A stretch of DNA of 64,000 nt from Streptomyces vilmorinianum (GTDB lineage: Bacteria > Actinomycetota > Actinomycetes > Streptomycetales > Streptomycetaceae), in assembly GCF_005517195.1 (NCBI RefSeq), contig NZ_CP040244.1, positions 3,862,001 to 3,926,000 of the forward strand, given 5' to 3'. The translations under genes were made by a program, and so were the position numbers. Of the stretch, positions 17,097-25,489 are shown in pieces. The notes beneath the pieces were generated by a model. The model searched no databases and was not told the DNA's origin. It saw nothing but the letters and a program-made list of their open reading frames with translations. The first letter of the stretch is position 1. Every line of letters begins with the position of its first letter.

Positions 17097-17802
17097 CCCT
17101 CAAAGTTCGACGCGCATCATTTCCGCTTGGGTGAATCGCGGTGGCGCGTCCTGCGCGATGGTCAGACTCCGGACGTGCTGCGGCTGGAGGAGGTGGAGCT
17201 CGACGAGCCCGGTCCGGACGAGTTGTCGATCCGCGTGGACGTGATCGGCCTCAACCGCGCCGAGGTGCCCTTCCGCGGCGACCGGTACATCGAGCCGGTG
17301 AAGAAGTTCCCCGCCCGGCTCGGCGCCGAGGCCGCGGGAGAGGTCGAGACGGTGGGAGCGCACGTGACGGGGAGTGTTCTCCATGAACGACTACGGCGTC
17401 TGCGCGGAGCGCGCGATCGTCCCCGCGTCCGCGGTGGTCCGTCGCCCGGACTCCCTGGACGCGGCCGGCGACACGGTCGTGCTGACCGCCGCCTCCGGCA
17501 GCGTGGGCCTCGCCGCGAGGCGGGAGCGGCCGACGTGATCTACACCGACGAGGAGGACATCGCCGAGCGTCCTCGGCCTGACCGGCGGACGGGGCGCCTA
17601 GTTCGTCCTCGACGCCGTCGCCGGTCCGGGCGTGGTGGTCCTGGCCGGGACGCTCACCTCCGGCGGCCCCTCCCCCGATGGCGACCACGGCCGGGCGGAA
17701 CATGCGCGGCTTCACCATCGGCTGCGCCGGGCAGAGGCGTTCGTCGCCTCCGGCCCGCGCACCGGCGCCTTCCAGCCCGTCGTGGACCGCGTCGATCACT
17801 GA
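17097..17802 (+). pseudogene. Zinc-type alcohol dehydrogenase / quinone reductase remnant
   Basis: Pieces of an MDR-family oxidoreductase lie in order but in changing frames. At 17100-17380, RWRVLRDGQTPDVLRLEEVE, then VIGLNRAEVPFRGD and ARLGAEAAGEVETVGAHVTG. From 17383, YGVCAERAIVPASAVVRRPD and VLTAASGSVGLAA. Then ADVIYTDEEDIAER in another frame. From 17602, FVLDAVAGPGVVVLAGTLTS directly after an in-frame TAG at 17599. Segments are missing between them, and there is no start codon at the 5' end. Multiple deletions and frameshifts make loss of function certain. It is divergent from the truncated ArsR gene, so the pair decayed together. Confidence 0.88.
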
Positions 17803-17819
17803 CCGTTCAGGCGGGCCGC

Positions 17820-18416
17820 TCAGGGCTTCAGGGCGCCGGAGCGGATGGGGCTGGCCGTGAAGGTCACGGCCGAGGACAGAAGGGTGGTCTCGGCCTCCCT
17901 GCTGAGGGCCCAGGCGGCGACCCTCGAGACCGTGGCGGCCGGGACCGTGTCGCCGATTCCCGGGGCCGGTGGGATGTCGTGCGTCGCGTGGGCGTCGTAC
18001 GGGAGGACGACGCGATACCCCAGTTCCAGGGCCGTACGGGCCGTCGCCTGGACGCACATCTCGGACATCATTCCGCAGACGGCGACCGCCCGTACGCCCG
18101 CGTCGGTCAACAGGCCTTTCAGCGGCGTCCCTTCGAAGCTGTCGTCCCGGCGCTTGCGGATCAGCGTCTCCGTGGGTCCGGGCTCGACGGGGTGGTGGAG
18201 TTCCCAGCCGGGCGTGTGGGGCTCGCAGTCCGATCCGGGCGGTCCGTCGTTCTGTACGTGGACGACGAGCGCTCCGCTCCGCCGCGCCCGCGCGATGAGG
18301 TCCGCGGTCCGGTCCACGAGCCGGTCCGCCTCGGGTACGGAACCCTCGCCGGAGACGAAGGCCGACTGGACGTCCACGACGAGCAGTGCTTCCACGGGAG
18401 TCACGCCAGGGATCAT
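17820..18416 (-). CDS. Isochorismatase-family cysteine hydrolase
   Basis: Protein of 198 aa. The catalytic triad of the family is visible: Asp in ALLVVDVQSAF, Lys in TLIRKRRDDSF and Cys in AVCGMMSEMCVQATAR, followed by the conserved non-prolyl VVLPYDAHATHD. Members hydrolyse isochorismate, nicotinamide or related amides; without a neighbouring siderophore or NAD-salvage gene, the substrate is open. ATG at 18416 is preferred to longer upstream frames because the family begins MxxxEALLVVD. The gene is intact even though it sits among decayed genes. Confidence 0.88.
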   Translation of the reverse strand: MIPGVTPVEALLVVDVQSAFVSGEGSVPEADRLVDRTADLIARARRSGALVVHVQNDGPPGSDCEPHTPGWELHHPVEPGPTETLIRKRRDDSFEGTPLKGLLTDAGVRAVAVCGMMSEMCVQATARTALELGYRVVLPYDAHATHDIPPAPGIGDTVPAATVSRVAAWALSREAETTLLSSAVTFTASPIRSGALKP

Positions 18417-18506
18417 GCCGTCATCATGGCCGTCAGCCCGGGGCTCCTTCAAAGGGTTTCGGCGACGGTCGTCTCGGTGGCTCGCGCCGTCATCGTGGGC
18501 TCCGGC

Positions 18507-18824
18507 ATGATGGCGGACATGGGCGAACACACTTCCGACTGGGTGACTCTGTTCAGCTTCGACAACGTCCCCGGCTGCCCGCGGCCGGGACATCTGATGG
18601 CGGTGTGACTGCGTGACCGGGGCATCGACTGGCGCCTCTTCGACGATCGCGACATCGTGATCGACCTCATGTGCGGGGTGCGGGCGGACGGACACTGGCA
18701 CGGCACGATCGTGGTCCGCGTCCGCGCGGACGTCCTGCGACGGCACGGACTCCATCCTGATCAACCGACATCGCGTCCGGCGGAGCCGCTCGCACCGAAG
18801 TGGTGGGGCCCGTGGGCGCGGTGA
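18507..18824 (+). pseudogene. Small conserved gene with an in-frame TGA
   Basis: One frame carries a continuous protein-like sequence broken by a single TGA at 18606-18608. Before it: SDWVTLFSFDNVPGCPRPGH, LMAV. After it: LRDRGIDWRLFDDRDIVIDL, MCGVRADGHWHGTIVVRV, ending WWGPWAR at 18824. A CGA-to-TGA transition (Arg to stop) would restore a 105-residue protein. The Trp/Asp-rich composition is not random for this GC content. Starts at 18507, 18510 or 18519 are possible. I do not know the family or its function. Read-through is not excluded but unlikely. Confidence 0.6.
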
Positions 18825-18893
18825 GGCTCGCCGCCTCCCGTCGGGGACATCGGAATATCGCGTCGACCGTGTCCGCGTTCCGAACTAGCCTCG

Positions 18894-19280
18894 GTGTCCA
18901 TGAGCATCCTGCGGACGATCCACGATGTACCGGTCCTGATGTGCGGCTCCGAGGGCGAGGCCATCGGCGGTGAAGGCGACGTCATGGATCTGGTCGGCAA
19001 TGCCGCGTGGCAGGGCGCCGCGTGGGTCGTGGTCCCGGTGGGGCGGTTCGACGAGGGGTTCTTCAGGCTGCGGACGCGGGTCGCCGGGGACATCATCCAG
19101 AAGTTCGTGAACTACCGGGTGGGGCTCGCCGTCGTCGGTGACATCTCCCGTCACACGGCCGCCAGTCCGGCGCTGCGGGACTTCGTCCGTGAGTGCAACC
19201 GGGGTCGGCAGACGTGGTTCCTCGACGATGTCGAGGAGCTGACGGAGCGGCTGAAGGGCCGGCCGGCCCCGCGACCGTAA
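18894..19280 (+). CDS. DUF4180 family protein
   Basis: Protein of 128 aa matching DUF4180: VLMCGSEGEAIGGEGDVMDL near the start, then WVVVPVGRFDEGFFRLRTRV and AGDIIQKFVNYRVGLAVVGD, and the closing RQTWFLDDVEEL. This is a small alpha/beta domain of unknown function, often found near regulators. GTG at 18894 or ATG at 18900 could be the start. Stand-alone, complete. The 220 bp that follow, up to the exporter gene, hold no gene I can support. Confidence 0.84.
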   Translation: MSMSILRTIHDVPVLMCGSEGEAIGGEGDVMDLVGNAAWQGAAWVVVPVGRFDEGFFRLRTRVAGDIIQKFVNYRVGLAVVGDISRHTAASPALRDFVRECNRGRQTWFLDDVEELTERLKGRPAPRP

Positions 19281-19502
19281 CCCCATCCGTCCCACGCGTA
19301 TCGAGGTCGGCGTTTCGGCCATCGTCGTACGACGCGTCGCCCCGTTCGCTCCAAGGATGGATGCACCCCGCATCCGGCAGCCGGTGCGCTCCCCCACGGA
19401 TCGCGCTCCGGCTCAAAGACGTGTGTTCGATATCCCTGTCGTCGTCGTTGACCCCGGTGACCCACGCCGAGTGGACCCAACGACCGTGCAGGAGAAGTCG
19501 AG

Positions 19503-21428
19503 TTGACCTCAGCCGACACCGAGAACACCACGCAGGACCGGACACCACGCCCGGCATCACCCCCTCCGCTGCCGACACCGCCACCGCCGCCGCCCGCCGA
19601 GATCAGGTACTCGGGTGAATACTCCGTGAACCCCCTCGGGGACGTCTCCTTCCGCGCGATGTGCGGTCGGCTCCCCTCGGTTCTGCGGCGCATCGCCGTC
19701 ATGTCCTGGGCCATCGACCGCCGGGCGGTGCTGCTGCTCCTGGTCTGCCAGTCGGTCACCGGCGTGGCGGCCGCCGTGCTGTTGAGCGCCACGGCCAGGG
19801 CCATGGGCCCGGTCCTGGGCGGTGGGGCCGTCGCCGACCGGCTGCGGGAGGCTCTGCCGGCGCTGCTCGTCGTGGCCGGTGCGGCCGCCCTCGCCCGGGG
19901 GGCGGCGGCTCTCGCCACGTACGCGGAGCGGCGGATCACGCCCAGGCTGACGAGCGTGACGGACACCGCCCTCGTGGAGGCGGTCTGTCGTGTCGAGGCC
20001 GCGGCCTACGCGGTGGACGGGTTCGCCGACCGGCAGGAGGCGGCGGAGATGGGGGTGATCCGTACGCATGTGATGGTCGCCGACGCCCAGCGTTTCATGT
20101 CGGCGCTGATCAGGATGGTCACGGCCGCCGGCGTCCTGTCGGTCCTGAACGTGCTGATGCTGCCGCTGCTCCTCCTCGCGGTCCTTCCGGCCGGTGTCGG
20201 CGCCGTGCTCACCGCCCGCGTCGACTACGAGATCCATTACGCGAACGTCGCCGACCGCAACGTGCGGGGCATGATGCGCTGGTGGTCGACGACGCCCAAG
20301 TACGCCGACGAGGTCCGGGCCAACGGCATGACGGACTACCTGTTGCACTGGTACCGGTCGCTCTCCGAGCGGGTCGACCGGCGTACGCTCGCCGCCGCCC
20401 CGCGGACGCTGCGCATCGCGCTGCTGTCGTCGCTGGTCGGCGGGGTGTTCCTCGTCGCCGCCTGGGCCGCGCTCGCCTGGCTCGCCGTCACGGGCCGGAT
20501 CGGGCTCGCCGTCGCCGCGACGGCCGTCGTCGCCGTGCAGACGACCCTGGCCGCGCTGTCGCAGGTGGTCGTCAACGGCGCCGCGGTCTTCCACACCAGC
20601 CTCTACCTGAGCGACATGGAGGCCTTCCTGGACGACGCCGGTCGCAGGGCGCCACGGCGGGGCGAACTCGCCGTCGGAGCGCCGGTGGAGGAGATCCGGC
20701 TGGAGGAGGTCACCTACCAGTACCCCGGGAAGGAGCGGCCGGCCGTCGACGGTCTCTCGCTGACGCTGCGCCGGGGGGAGATCCTCGCGATCGTCGGGGT
20801 GAACGGCTCGGGCAAGAGCACCCTGACCCGCCTGATCACCGGGATCTACCTGGCGGACAAGGGCCGGGTGACCTGGAACGGCGCCGACCTCGCCGCCGTC
20901 GACCCGGCGACGGTCTGGGGCCGGACCGGTCTGGTCCCGCAGATCTTCGCCCAGTGGCCGCTGCGTGTCCGCGAGAACGTGACGCTCGGCCAGCCCCGCA
21001 CCTTCGACGACGGGCCTGTGTGGGATGCGGTCGACGCGGTCGGGATGCGGGAGGCCGTGGAGGGCCTGGCGGACGGCCTCGACACGCTGCTGGCCCGGGA
21101 GGTGTTCGGGGGTGTGGAGCTGTCCGGCGGGCAGTGGCAGCGACTCGCCTGCTCTCGGGCGCTGTACCGGCGGCCGGATCTGCTGATCCTGGACGAGCCG
21201 ACCTCGCAGATGGACCCGCGCGGGGAGCACGGCATCTTCGAGCGCATCAAAGCCATCGCCGGCGACCGCATCACCATCGTGGTGACGCACCGCCTGGAGA
21301 ACACCAAGATCGCCGACCGTGTCGTCTGCATGGAGAACGGCCGCATCACCGAGCAGGGCCGGTACGACGATCTCGTCCGCGCCGGCGGCACCTTCGCGGA
21401 ACTCCTGGCTCTCTCCCAGGACCGGTGA
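19503..21428 (+). CDS. ABC exporter, fused permease and ATPase
   Basis: Half-transporter of 641 aa. Residues 1-35 are Thr/Pro-rich and end in a run of prolines. About 75-370 hold the six-helix exporter membrane domain (AVLLLLVCQSVTGVAAAVLL and others). The ATPase has Walker A GVNGSGKST at 432-440, signature LSGGQWQRL at about 540, and Walker B LLILDEPTS at about 560 with the H-loop VVTHRL. It works as a dimer in the cytoplasmic membrane; the substrate is unknown, though close relatives sit near peptide natural-product genes. TTG start at 19503 with AGGAG upstream. A strong hairpin follows the gene, so it is a single unit separate from the P450. Confidence 0.86.
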   Translation: MTSADTENTTQDRTPRPASPPPLPTPPPPPPAEIRYSGEYSVNPLGDVSFRAMCGRLPSVLRRIAVMSWAIDRRAVLLLLVCQSVTGVAAAVLLSATARAMGPVLGGGAVADRLREALPALLVVAGAAALARGAAALATYAERRITPRLTSVTDTALVEAVCRVEAAAYAVDGFADRQEAAEMGVIRTHVMVADAQRFMSALIRMVTAAGVLSVLNVLMLPLLLLAVLPAGVGAVLTARVDYEIHYANVADRNVRGMMRWWSTTPKYADEVRANGMTDYLLHWYRSLSERVDRRTLAAAPRTLRIALLSSLVGGVFLVAAWAALAWLAVTGRIGLAVAATAVVAVQTTLAALSQVVVNGAAVFHTSLYLSDMEAFLDDAGRRAPRRGELAVGAPVEEIRLEEVTYQYPGKERPAVDGLSLTLRRGEILAIVGVNGSGKSTLTRLITGIYLADKGRVTWNGADLAAVDPATVWGRTGLVPQIFAQWPLRVRENVTLGQPRTFDDGPVWDAVDAVGMREAVEGLADGLDTLLAREVFGGVELSGGQWQRLACSRALYRRPDLLILDEPTSQMDPRGEHGIFERIKAIAGDRITIVVTHRLENTKIADRVVCMENGRITEQGRYDDLVRAGGTFAELLALSQDR

Positions 21429-21478
21429 GCCGGGGGGGGTGGGGGGCGGTCGCGTCGCCGACGCTCGCCCTCAGCCCG

Positions 21479-21509
21479 GCGGCGACGGGCCGTCACGGCC
21501 CGTCGCCGC
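21479..21509 (+). terminator. Hairpin terminator after the ABC exporter
   Basis: A perfect inverted repeat with 15-bp arms (GCGGCGACGGGCCGT and its complement) around a single C, effectively an 11-13-bp stem with a tight loop. It lies 50 bp after the exporter stop codon. No T-run follows, as is common in Streptomyces terminators. Confidence 0.7.
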
Positions 21510-21727
21510 GCCCTGCTGCGTGGCCGGAACGGCTGCACGGCGTCTCAGCCCGAGGACGACGGCCGGGTCCTCCTGCCGGAAGCCCACCCCCCGCTCGAGC
21601 GCCACGCCGCCGCGCTCCGGGGCGGCGCCTCCTCGTGCGTCACCTGTCCTGGCCTGCGCTGATCCCGGCGTGATCCCTCGCACAGACCGGCCGGTAGGCG
21701 TACGGCCGCGTGCTAGCGTCCGCGAGC

Positions 21728-23083
21728 GTGACTTCCGCCCTCACCGGGCCCGCGTCCCCCACGGGAACGGCCGGCCCCTGCCCGTACGGTCAGGCGACCG
21801 GCGCCGCCGACTCGTCCCTCGCGGCCTCGACCCGCGGTCAGGATCCGTTCGGGCTGCTGGACCTGTTCGGTGAGGACTTCGTCCGCGACCCGTACCCCTG
21901 GCTGGACGGGCTGCGGGCCGAGGCGCCGGTGCGTCACGATCCCGCGACGGGGCTGTGGCTGGTCAGCCGCTACGACGACATCCGCCGGGTGCTGCTCGAT
22001 CCGGCGGTGTTCCGGCCGGACAACGCGCAGCACGCGGTCACCCCCTTGAGTGTTCCCGTCCTGCGGGTGCTGGCGCGGGCGGGCTTCCGGCTCCGTCCCG
22101 CGCTGGCCAACAACGCGGGCCCCGGGCATGCCGGGCTGCGCCGGGTGGTCACCCGGTTCTTCAACGCCCAGCGTGTCGCGGCGGCGGTGCCGGTGATCGA
22201 GCGGGTCGCCGACGAACTGCTGGACACCGTACGGGCGGAGCTGGACGCGCACGACGGCAGCGACCTGTTCGGCGCGTTCGCGCACTCCCTGCCCTGCCGC
22301 GTCATGATGGAGCTGCTGGGCATCGACGGGCTGGACACCACGACCCTGGTCCGCTGGAGCGACGCCTCGCTTGAGCTCTTCTGGGGGCGCCCGACGCCGG
22401 AGCGGGCGCTCGAACTGGCGGCGCTGGTCGGCGAGTTCCACCAGTGGCTCACGTCGGTCGTCGGTGACCGGACGGTCCCACCGGACAGTTTCGTCGGCGC
22501 GCTGGTCCGCCACCGTCTGCCGGACGGGGAGCTGGTGGACCTGCAGACCGTGGTCGGCGCGTGCTTCTTCGTGTTCATCGCGGGGCAGTCCACGACCGGT
22601 CAGCTCATCTCCACCGTCCTGCGCAGCGCGCTCGCCGAGCCCGGCCTGTGGCGGCGGGCGGCGGACGAGGAGGGCCTGGCCAAGGCGTGGGTCGAGGAGG
22701 TGCTGCGGCGCGAGCCGCCCGTGACCACGTGGCGCCGGGTGACGGCGCGGCCGGTGGAGCTGGGCGGCGTCCCGCTTCCTGCCGGCGCCGAGCTGCTGCT
22801 CATGCTCATGGGCAGCGGCTCCGACCCCGAGGTCTTCGACGCCCCCGAGCAGATGCGGCCCTACCGCGCCAACGCCCGGCACCATCTGGCCTTCGGCGTG
22901 GGCCGCCACCGTTGCCCGGGCGCGTCCCTGGCCCGTACGGAGGCTGCCGTCGCCCTTCGCGCGGCGGCCCGCCGCCTTCCTGGCGTCCGCCTCACCCCCG
23001 AAGCGCCGCCACCGCCGGTCCTGGACCTGTTGTCGTTCCGGGCACCTCTCCAGGTCAGGGTCTCGCCGTCACCGACGGCGTGA
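21728..23083 (+). CDS. Cytochrome P450
   Basis: Soluble bacterial P450 of 451 aa. Visible are the I-helix oxygen-activation motif FIAGQSTTG, the K-helix ExxR region (VEEVLRREPPVTTWRRV) and the heme loop FGVGRHRCPGASLAR with Cys396 as the heme ligand. The N-terminus has an extra Thr/Pro/Ala-rich stretch before DPFGLLDLFGEDFVRDPYPW. GTG at 21728 fits the family; an upstream in-frame start at 21710 adds six residues. Redox partners are not encoded nearby, and the substrate cannot be assigned. It ends 3 bp from the convergent gene. Confidence 0.9.
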   Translation: MTSALTGPASPTGTAGPCPYGQATGAADSSLAASTRGQDPFGLLDLFGEDFVRDPYPWLDGLRAEAPVRHDPATGLWLVSRYDDIRRVLLDPAVFRPDNAQHAVTPLSVPVLRVLARAGFRLRPALANNAGPGHAGLRRVVTRFFNAQRVAAAVPVIERVADELLDTVRAELDAHDGSDLFGAFAHSLPCRVMMELLGIDGLDTTTLVRWSDASLELFWGRPTPERALELAALVGEFHQWLTSVVGDRTVPPDSFVGALVRHRLPDGELVDLQTVVGACFFVFIAGQSTTGQLISTVLRSALAEPGLWRRAADEEGLAKAWVEEVLRREPPVTTWRRVTARPVELGGVPLPAGAELLLMLMGSGSDPEVFDAPEQMRPYRANARHHLAFGVGRHRCPGASLARTEAAVALRAAARRLPGVRLTPEAPPPPVLDLLSFRAPLQVRVSPSPTA

Positions 23084-23086
23084 CCG

Positions 23087-23443
23087 TCAGCGGAACTCGT
23101 GGACCACCTGGATCTCTCCGACGATGTGGGCGTTGAAGTCGTCGAGCTCCTCGGCCGGAACCCACAGCTCGAGGATCGTCCGTCCGCCGGCCTGCTGGAC
23201 CGGGTACCGGCGCAGGAACTCCGACTCGACCTCGAAGCGCGTCACGAAGCCGGCTCCGCTGTGCTTGACGTTCCAGTCCCTGGCGATCTTGATCGCGTAG
23301 TCCTCGTCGAGGACGGGGTAGAAGATCGGCTGCTCGGGCAGACGGGGCGGCCACGCACGCCAGTTCAGCTCCCGGACCAGGTCCAGCTCCTCGGGGCCGG
23401 TCGGGCGCCACAAGGTCGTCGTCGTGGTCTGCAGGCTGGTCAT
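23087..23443 (-). CDS. Conserved hypothetical (often annotated ADP-ribosylation/crystallin J1)
   Basis: Protein of 118 aa of a small family widespread in Streptomyces: LWRPTGPEELDLVRELNWRA, PEQPIFYPVLDEDYAIKIAR, then GFVTRFEVESEFLRRYPVQQ and a closing FNAHIVGEIQVVHEFR. Databases tend to label it 'ADP-ribosylation/crystallin J1', but it is too short for the ADP-ribosylglycohydrolase fold and lacks its metal motifs, so I give no function. ATG at 23443. Convergent with the P450. Confidence 0.78.
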   Translation of the reverse strand: MTSLQTTTTTLWRPTGPEELDLVRELNWRAWPPRLPEQPIFYPVLDEDYAIKIARDWNVKHSGAGFVTRFEVESEFLRRYPVQQAGGRTILELWVPAEELDDFNAHIVGEIQVVHEFR

Positions 23444-23560
23444 GGGAATCACTCATCGCAGGTCGGTTGCCGCGAAGCGGCTGGTCGGGAGCGCCGACGA
23501 CAGCGCCGTGACGGGCTCGCAGTCAGGCGCTTTTTCCGTGTCCGCGGTGGCGGTGGACCG

Positions 23561-24238
23561 TCAGGCAGGCAGACGGGCGACGCGTCGGCAGGCGCGGGCC
23601 GAGGGGGCCGTCAGGGCGTGTGACGCGGCCGCGAGGGAGCAGGCGAGCGCGATGAGGGGCCAGTTCGCGGCCATGAGGGCGGCGACGGCGAGCGTGAGCG
23701 CCGCGAGGGCCATGGCGACGCTTGTGGTGGTGCCCGCCCAGGCGACGACGAGGGGCAGTCGGTGCGGGGTGGGCAGTCGGCGGGCGAGGGCTCCGGTGGC
23801 GGCCAGCGTGGCCGCGGCGAGGAGTGCGGCGCCGCCGGCGGCGCCGGCCAGACAGACGGCCAGGAGGTGAGCCGTGCGCTGCAGTGGTCCGTCGTGCCCG
23901 GCGGCGGCACCGGTCCCGAGGAGGGTGTACCAGCAGGCGATCAGGAGGGGTGCGGTGAGGACGACGGACCGGGCGGTGTGCCGGGCCTGGGCGATGGTCA
24001 GTTCCCGCTGGCAGGCGGGCGCGAGTTCGCCGGGGGTGCCGAAGTCCCGCACCGCGTGGCGGACGGCGTCGGCGTAGGCCAGGCCCTCGTGGGTGAGGGC
24101 CTCCGCCGTGTCGGCGAGGCCGTCGCGTATCTCCTCGATCAGGCGCGTCTTGGCCTGGGTCGGGCCGTGCAGGGTGCCCGTCAGTTCCACGACGTACTCC
24201 TCGATGGCGTCTCCCGCTGCCGGGGCGACGGCGCTCAT
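23561..24238 (-). CDS. Permease-prefix-domain membrane protein (PadR partner)
   Basis: Protein of 225 aa. Residues 1-90 match the 'permease prefix domain' that accompanies PadR regulators: AIEEYVVELTGTLHGPTQAK, IEEIRDGLADTAEALTHEGL, FGTPGELAPACQREL. After it come about four hydrophobic segments (SVVLTAPLLIACWYTLLG, LLAVCLAGAAGGAALLAAAT and two more). Probably a cytoplasmic-membrane protein of unknown role. Its ATG overlaps the TGA of the PadR gene (ATGA), so the two are co-translated. Confidence 0.85.
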   Translation of the reverse strand: MSAVAPAAGDAIEEYVVELTGTLHGPTQAKTRLIEEIRDGLADTAEALTHEGLAYADAVRHAVRDFGTPGELAPACQRELTIAQARHTARSVVLTAPLLIACWYTLLGTGAAAGHDGPLQRTAHLLAVCLAGAAGGAALLAAATLAATGALARRLPTPHRLPLVVAWAGTTTSVAMALAALTLAVAALMAANWPLIALACSLAAASHALTAPSARACRRVARLPA

Positions 24239-24576
24239 GAGGCGGGCCGGGGTGTGACGGACGGGTTGAGGACCGAACCGATGGCCGTCGTGAACTCGTG
24301 CCAGGCCGTACGCTCACCGGCCAGGGCGCCGCGTCCCGCGTCCGTGAGCGCGTAGCAGCGCCGGCGGCGTTCGCCGACCGATTCCCAGCTGCTGCTCAGC
24401 AGTCCGAGCCGTTCCAGCCGGTTGAGCGCCGGATAGATCGTGCCTGTCCGCAGGTCCAGTACGCCTCCGCTGCGCTGCTGGACCGCGGCGATGATCGCGT
24501 ACCCGTGCAGCGGGCCCTGTTCGAGGACGGCCAGCAGCAGGCCGTCCAGGTGTCCTCGTACCGCATCCGTCCTCAT
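24235..24576 (-). CDS. PadR-family transcriptional regulator
   Basis: Protein of 113 aa: short PadR with only the winged helix and a brief dimer helix. The sequence LLLAVLEQGPLHGYAIIAAV, then VLDLRTGTIYPALNRLERLG and YALTDAGRGAL, is the family signature. ATG at 24576. First gene of a two-gene operon with the permease-prefix protein. Two GGCAGCC-centred palindromes lie directly upstream, between this gene and the divergent membrane genes, and are the likely operators for its own control. Confidence 0.92.
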   Translation of the reverse strand: MRTDAVRGHLDGLLLAVLEQGPLHGYAIIAAVQQRSGGVLDLRTGTIYPALNRLERLGLLSSSWESVGERRRRCYALTDAGRGALAGERTAWHEFTTAIGSVLNPSVTPRPAS

Positions 24577-24578
24577 AG

Positions 24579-24629
24579 GTAGGCAGCCTACTCAATGGAG
24601 GTGTAGGCGTACTATCTATTGGCAGCCAA
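24579..24629. promoter_or_regulatory. Two GGCAGCC-centred palindromes, probable PadR operators
   Basis: GTAGGC-A-GCCTAC at 24579-24591 is a perfect 6-bp palindrome around one base, and TTGGC-A-GCCAA at 24619-24629 is a second with the same centre. Centres are 39 bp apart. The first begins 2 bp beyond the padR start codon; the second lies 40 bp before the ATG of the rightward membrane gene. The region is unusually AT-rich for this genome, as expected for a promoter. Autoregulation by PadR is the simplest reading. Confidence 0.65.
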
Positions 24630-24668
24630 CATATTGGTGATCGATGGATCTCGGCTGGAGGGCCCGCA

Positions 24669-25142
24669 GTGACCAAGGTGCTGCTGTCCATACACGTACT
24701 CGCGGCGATTCTGGTGGTCGGGCCGATCGCCGTGGCCGCGTCGCTGTTCCCGCGCCATGCGCGGCAGTCGGCCTTGGGCGGAGCGGAACCGAAACCGGAA
24801 CCGGAGGGGCGTGCCGCGTCCGTCGCCGCACTGCTGCACCGGATCTGCCGCGGGTACGCCGTCGCCGGTGTCGCCGTCCCGGTCTTCGGGCTCGCCACCG
24901 CCGCCCAGCTCGGCGTCCTGACCGACGCCTGGCTTCTCACGTCGCTGGCGCTGACCGCGATCGCCGCGGCCGTCCTCGCTCTGGCGATCCTGCCCCGCCA
25001 GCAGCGCCTTCTCCTCGGGGGCCCGGCCGAGGCGGCGGCCGGCGCGGCCCGGCTGTCCATGCTGACCGGTGTCTTCAACACGCTCTGGGCGGTCGTCGTC
25101 GTCCTCATGATCGTCCGCCCCGGCTCGACCACCGGAGCGTGA
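24669..25142 (+). CDS. Small integral membrane protein
   Basis: Protein of 157 aa with four predicted membrane segments: VLLSIHVLAAILVVGPIAVA at the front, then AVAGVAVPVFGLATAAQLG, LLTSLALTAIAAAVLALAIL and TLWAVVVVLMIV. The first helix, with a His, resembles DUF2269-type membrane proteins. A charged loop sits between helices 1 and 2. ATG at 24669. Divergent from padR, and its stop overlaps the next gene (GTGA), so it forms an operon with it. Confidence 0.78.
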   Translation: MTKVLLSIHVLAAILVVGPIAVAASLFPRHARQSALGGAEPKPEPEGRAASVAALLHRICRGYAVAGVAVPVFGLATAAQLGVLTDAWLLTSLALTAIAAAVLALAILPRQQRLLLGGPAEAAAGAARLSMLTGVFNTLWAVVVVLMIVRPGSTTGA

Positions 25143-25438
25143 GGGCGGTGCGCACGCTGCGCATCGCGGCCGCCGCCGAGGCGGCCTCGCTCCTGATCCT
25201 GCCGGCCAATCTGCTCACCACGCACACAGCCGCGGTCTCGACGCTCGTCGGCCCGATCCACGGCACCGCCTATCTCGTCGTCGTCGCGGCCACGTGGCCG
25301 GCCCCCGGCGCCGCCGCGCCGGGCGCCCGTCGGCGGTCCGTCGTCCCGGGAGTCGGCGGCCTGCTCGCTCTGCGGCGGCTCCGGGACACCGACCGCTCCC
25401 GGGCGGGCCAGTCGCCTCCGGCCACGACGGGGCTGTGA
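25139..25438 (+). CDS. Small membrane protein, DUF3817-like
   Basis: Protein of 99 aa. RTLRIAAAAEAASLLILPAN, then a Thr/His segment and GPIHGTAYLVVVAATW give two to three hydrophobic segments in a layout like DUF3817 (a conserved GxxHG). The C-terminus is Arg/Pro-rich and soluble. GTG start overlaps the TGA of the preceding gene as GTGA, giving translational coupling. Likely under the same PadR-controlled promoter. The function is unknown. Confidence 0.7.
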   Translation: MRAVRTLRIAAAAEAASLLILPANLLTTHTAAVSTLVGPIHGTAYLVVVAATWPAPGAAAPGARRRSVVPGVGGLLALRRLRDTDRSRAGQSPPATTGL

Positions 25439-25489
25439 CGTCGACGTTCCGCGGTCCAGCCGGGCCTCCTGGTCGTCGCCCCCGGGGAG

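Noticed and set aside
17820..18416. Siderophore biosynthesis role for the isochorismatase-like gene
   Set aside because: No isochorismate synthase, dehydrogenase or NRPS gene nearby, and the family covers many amidases.
18507..18824. Selenoprotein
   Set aside because: No cysteine or redox context around the TGA and no obvious downstream insertion hairpin; a CGA to TGA mutation is simpler.
19557..21290. Long open frame (577 codons) antisense to the ABC exporter
   Set aside because: Pro/Arg/Gly/His-rich without any domain; a high-GC shadow of a gene whose own Walker and signature motifs are clear.
21728..23443. Natural-product cluster of exporter, P450 and the small convergent gene
   Set aside because: A strong terminator lies between the exporter and P450, and no core biosynthetic gene is present.
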